In this document: in pieces, positions 60,067 through 64,000 of the stretch | How positions within the stretch are numbered: position 1 is the stretch's first letter | Layout: each line of letters starts with the position of its first letter | NCBI GenBank assembly: GCA_920105625.2 | Contig: OV050031.1 | Location: 228,580,194-228,644,193, forward strand | Direction of reading: 5' to 3' | Source of the DNA: Clusia tigrina | Taxonomy: Eukaryota; Arthropoda; Insecta; Diptera; Clusiidae | DNA: 64,000 nucleotides | The notes under the pieces: generated by a model | Databases searched by the model: none | What the model was told of the DNA's origin: nothing | Seen by the model: the letters and a program-made list of their open reading frames with translations, nothing else | Program-made: the position numbers and the translations under genes

Positions 60067-63000
60067 CTGAAAAGAGAGGAGTAAACATGCGGAAATTAGC
60101 AACTAAACTTTAAATTCGAGCAATGTTTTCATTGTATTCAGAAAATTTGAAATTTAAAGTTCAACAGACTACGAACAGGCGGGGATCCAAAGCAAAGAAA
60201 TCCGTTTCCGGACATTTCAGATGCCTCGAAACCGCATTCCCATATTGACTTAAGATTTAGCTAACGTGGAAGCAGACCTTTCGCAAAATACAATAATAAC
60301 AAAAATAAAAACAACAGGAATAAGAACTGCAGCAACAAAAGCGAGCAGAGCTGTAAAACAAACCGAGCGTTTATGTTTTTCTAAGGATTCGCTTAAGTAA
60401 AACATTTTAAAGAAAAGAAAGCACGGAAGGACGAACTTGCGAAAATACGAAACAAAAAGACGCAGGCGACTAAAGAACGAAATCTAAAGTCACTCAAAGT
60501 CAAAGGGATGGCTATACAAAAGGGCAAAAAGCAGACTGCAATGTCAATAATATCCTTTTTCGTGAAATTTCTATCGCATTACTACAAAGGCGGGGCCAGC
60601 TCGTATGAGGAGTTGGCACAGCGCGGAGGTTAAAGGCTCTAAAGTCCTGTCTTGCTGAAGACATAATCACGCACACACATGCACACTCACGCACGGAGCT
60701 ATTGAAAATAAATTTCAGCTCGTTACACCGATGGAAGGAGCCACTACAACAAAACAGCGGCAGCGGCAGCGACAGCGGTCGTTTTCGTATGCGAATGCGC
60801 TCCTCTAATGAAAACTGAACTGAAATGAGTGCAAAATCATTGACTTGACATGAAAAAGGATAAACCTAAAAGAGGAAAAATAAAATAAAAGAGGAAGCCC
60901 ATTGTCAGTATGAGAAGGAATAATAATGAAGCATATTTTACGGCGCACATAGCACAAGGCAGACAGACATCGCAGAGCAAAGGATTCGTAGTCGTTTGCA
61001 GGAATTCTTCAATGCGATTCGAAGTAGTGCACATGTCCAACAAACGCTTTGAACTGTTGAACGCTGCGGTGAAGAGCAGGTCAAACAATGGGCCGCGTTG
61101 CGGTTGTGAGAAGGATAAGGAGTTGAGGATCTTTAACAGTGCAAAACGGATGTAATTTAAATCGTTAAGGAAACTTGGGTGCGAAGTGGTTGAAATGGAG
61201 CATATTTGCTCGGCAGTGCTGACCATAACTCCACACTGATGGGTTGGCAAATGGAAAGCTGGTCCATTGTGTGCATCTATCAATCATATCGAGCAGGAAC
61301 ATGTAAAAAATGAAGTATTCCGGGTGTGGTAGTAGCGCCCACATGCAGGAGTGTTCCATCTCTTTGATCGAACACCCCCGCTTTACTTCATTATGACACC
61401 TTTCGAAGCTGGATCTCTGTTTTTGCTAAATCCTCTTCTAATTGCAATACCTTCGGATGGCAGGGAGTGGAAAGGACTAAACTTCTTATTTAGCATGAAC
61501 AAAGTCAGTTTGAATGCTGTGAAAGGAAATGGAGAATGTTTTGCAAAATAAATGAGTGCCAATATAAATTGGAAAAACTCATTGGGTCGTGCAATGGGAA
61601 GCGAGGCGCATTACGTCGACTGCATGGCGCGAGTGGAAGGGAGCCTAATGGAATGGAAGGGGAAGGGAAGCAGAAAACGGCTGGCCAATTATTATTCAAA
61701 GGAGTTCAATTGAAAGGGACCAAATGAAGAGCCAAGCTGCAAACAGTACGAAAAGAAAACAAATTAGAAAAACAGGAAGCACATGGCCACTCACTCGCTG
61801 GCTGGCATACGTGGCCAAAGGAAAGAGCAATTTACAGCAATATTTTACTGTCCAGTTGCAAAAACCGCTCCCGCAGATGCACACCATCCAGCGCCACACA
61901 CAGACACACACACACAGTGAGTAAAAACGAAAAAAGGATGAAATTGATTTTAGAAATTGAACGGAAAAGATGTAAGCACCACTCCTGCAGCGGGCACTGA
62001 AGCAGAGAAGTGGAAGAGAAATTTGATTTCTTCCATTATTTGCCCAAGCACCAACAAAGGGCTTAAGCGGACGCAGGATATGATGCTGAATAAATACGAA
62101 ATGCGGGTTATGTGCACATCCTACTTAAACGACGGACAAATGAGCAAGCAAAGGACCTGCCATCACAAAACTATTTGAGAGTTACTCTTTAGAAACGAAC
62201 AAGTATGTAAATTTCTGTTCAAAATTACTAAAAAGGATATGGACACGCTCATCCCCACATGAGCACACACCAGCAGCACAGGAGTAGACCATATGCTGGC
62301 AGTGGGATTAACTGCAGTTGTCCAGGCGAAACAAGCTCAAGAAAAACATTTGTACAATTCAATAAATTCAGCTGCAATTGAAAGAGGAAGTAAGGAAATG
62401 AAAATGGGAAGCGAGCACGCGAAAGCGGAAGCGCAAATTTATAACACAGCAAACGGAAATGCCATTGAATCCGATTCTGAGTCCAAGTCCCAGTACGAGC
62501 GAGGCCAATTCGCTCCAAAGTGGCCAAAGGGAAAGAAAAGAACAATCACAGTCCGTAGAAGCCGGAGTTGTTGTGGGGGCGGGGACGGCATTGAGAGCAA
62601 AACGGAATTGAAATCAATTAAACAACAAATGAAGCACATTTCAGTGCTGCAAATGCTGCATAAATTCTTGCAACACAGCAGCGAACAACGACAAATAGCA
62701 CAGGTACAACCAGCGGGGCAAAGCACCAAGCGGAGAAAAAGGATGTCCTGAGCTTTTTTGTGCGGTGGAGGTGGTGTGGTGCCACTTTCAAAAGGCATTA
62801 CTGCATGCATTTGGCAAGGTTAATGGCGTCCCCGTTGTTCTACAACGCCGTGCGGCATGCCATGTCGTTGGCCCAGGCAACGGGGAGCGGCAGAAGCAGC
62901 ACGAGGCGCAGCACTCCAGCGTGGCACTGTGTCAGCTTGATTAGTTTGCAGCGAGATAAAACGCTGTGGAACATTTTAATACTCGAGCAGAGACAATTAA

Positions 63001-64000
63001 GTGCAGCTTCTGTTGCGAGTGACGTTGCGAATTGAAAATGAAAAACTTCCCAGGCAGACCTTGTCACGACTCCGCGAATGCTGCAACGGATGGGGCTGCG
63101 CAAGGAAATGCAAAATTTTCGTTTCAATTAGTTCGTGGAGAATTAATGGATTCGCTTAAAATTAAAAACCGGCGCAATCATACTTTCGTGGGGTGCGATA
63201 CAAATGAATGTGGCCATCTTAGCTCCAAGTGGATGGCACGCTGCGTCTGCAGCTGAAGAAGCGCATTTGTCATTTGCGACTTCTTCGCAGTTCGCAAAAT
63301 TTAATTTGCAGGGGCACAGCGACAGTTTTCAGTCAAATAAATCATTGCTGGAAAAAGGCAGCTCTAATTAATAAACGCAGCAACGGAAGGAGTGCAGAGA
63401 GCTCGTCTACTGCGGAGGCAGTCGACACTGAGCCTAGTTGATATTTTATCACAAGTGTAGAGCATTATCACATGGGAAGGATAAAGGAAACTTGAAGAGC
63501 TCCAACAACATGCCAAGCTTGAACGCAATATAAATGGGAATGCGTTGAGTGTGTATCGATGCCAAGTCACGACTGTCATGCCCTCCAGACCAATTGAGAG
63601 AGGGATGCGAGAGGATTGTCGTGACTTCTACGAATTCAGTCATTCTTACTTTTCAATCTCACCCATCTTCATTCTGAAGTTAGGAAGCAATCCCAATAAA
63701 TGGAGTAGTTATTCCACATAAAGGGTGTCACAGGTGTTTCTGGACATCATATTACGGAGGAATACACATAAATGTTGTGCTATTATCCACGAACTATCTG
63801 CTTACGGCACCGGCTCAGTTGCTATCTGGCGTTCTGGAGTTCGAAGAATCATTCGAAGCTTTTTTGTACACCATTCTCACTCAGTTTTAATCCAAATTTA
63901 GTTATTGATGGCGCTGTCCTTGTGCTGACTATCACCATCCCAAGTAAGGGAACTTTTTAGTCAGTGCTTGAACAGCGCCACACCGTATCACAATGGGCCA
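60067..64000 (-). other. Ptp99A: Ptp99A intron running out of the window
   Basis: No further FN III-like or signal-peptide exon was found on the - strand, and the exon ending at 60,066 begins in mid-codon, so this must be intron (inference). The 152-codon + strand frame at 62,293-62,751 is rich in Lys, Ser and Gln and has no recognisable domain. Confidence 0.6.

Noticed and set aside
62293..62751. 152-codon + strand open frame
   Set aside because: Lys/Ser/Gln-rich without domain features, opposite a Ptp99A intron; no supporting splice or family evidence.

Overview
This window is nuclear DNA from a higher fly (Diptera). Every protein gene I can assign has fly-like orthologues, short introns with GTAAGT/GTGAGT donors, and CAN/CCA/GTT simple-sequence tracts typical of fly intergenic DNA. 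A tephritid-like genome, rather than Drosophila itself, is my inference: the introns and spacers are longer than in Drosophila and LINE relics lie in the introns. In Drosophila the Rab7/gatA group and Ptp99A both lie on 3R (from memory), so the window probably belongs to Muller element E.

Layout. 1-15,050 is gene-free: a GC-moderate left part with low-complexity tracts, then an AT-rich, palindrome-rich part from about 9.8 kb. 15,097-28,212 is a compact cluster of six small housekeeping genes: Rab7 (+), an ARMC5-type ARM/BTB gene (-), gatA (+) with the complex I subunit gene NDUFB11/ND-ESSS (-) nested in its third intron, a GET1/WRB-type ER insertase gene (-), and a C2orf42-type zinc-ribbon gene (+). 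28,213-34,672 is convergent intergenic DNA and probable long 3' UTR of the next gene. It holds an AT microsatellite, a 140-bp inverted repeat and a TIR-bearing MITE-like element. 34,673-60,066 holds the 3' ten coding exons of Ptp99A (-), a receptor tyrosine phosphatase, spread over 25 kb. Its introns carry two LINE 3' relics, an 11-copy 19-bp array, a 175-bp direct duplication and several microsatellites. 60,067-64,000 is most likely still Ptp99A intron; the 5' exons lie beyond the window.

Function. gatA (Gln-tRNA amidotransferase subunit A) and NDUFB11 are both mitochondrial. GET1/WRB acts at the ER in tail-anchored protein insertion, Rab7 in late endosomes and lysosomes, and ARMC5 proteins are CUL3 substrate adaptors. 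The cluster therefore shares a housekeeping character rather than one pathway. Two gene pairs are divergent with short shared promoter regions (ARMC5-like/gatA and GET1/C2orf42-like), and the other neighbours are convergent.

No convincing new multi-gene system was found. The most interesting signals are the Ptp99A second phosphatase domain, with its signature replaced but its intron position shared with domain 1; the two in-frame mini-introns of the ARMC5-like gene; a CA-repeat beside a Ptp99A splice donor; and several uncharacterised repeats. All splice sites are read by eye from GT/AG, phase and family knowledge; the phases close over the full length of each model.
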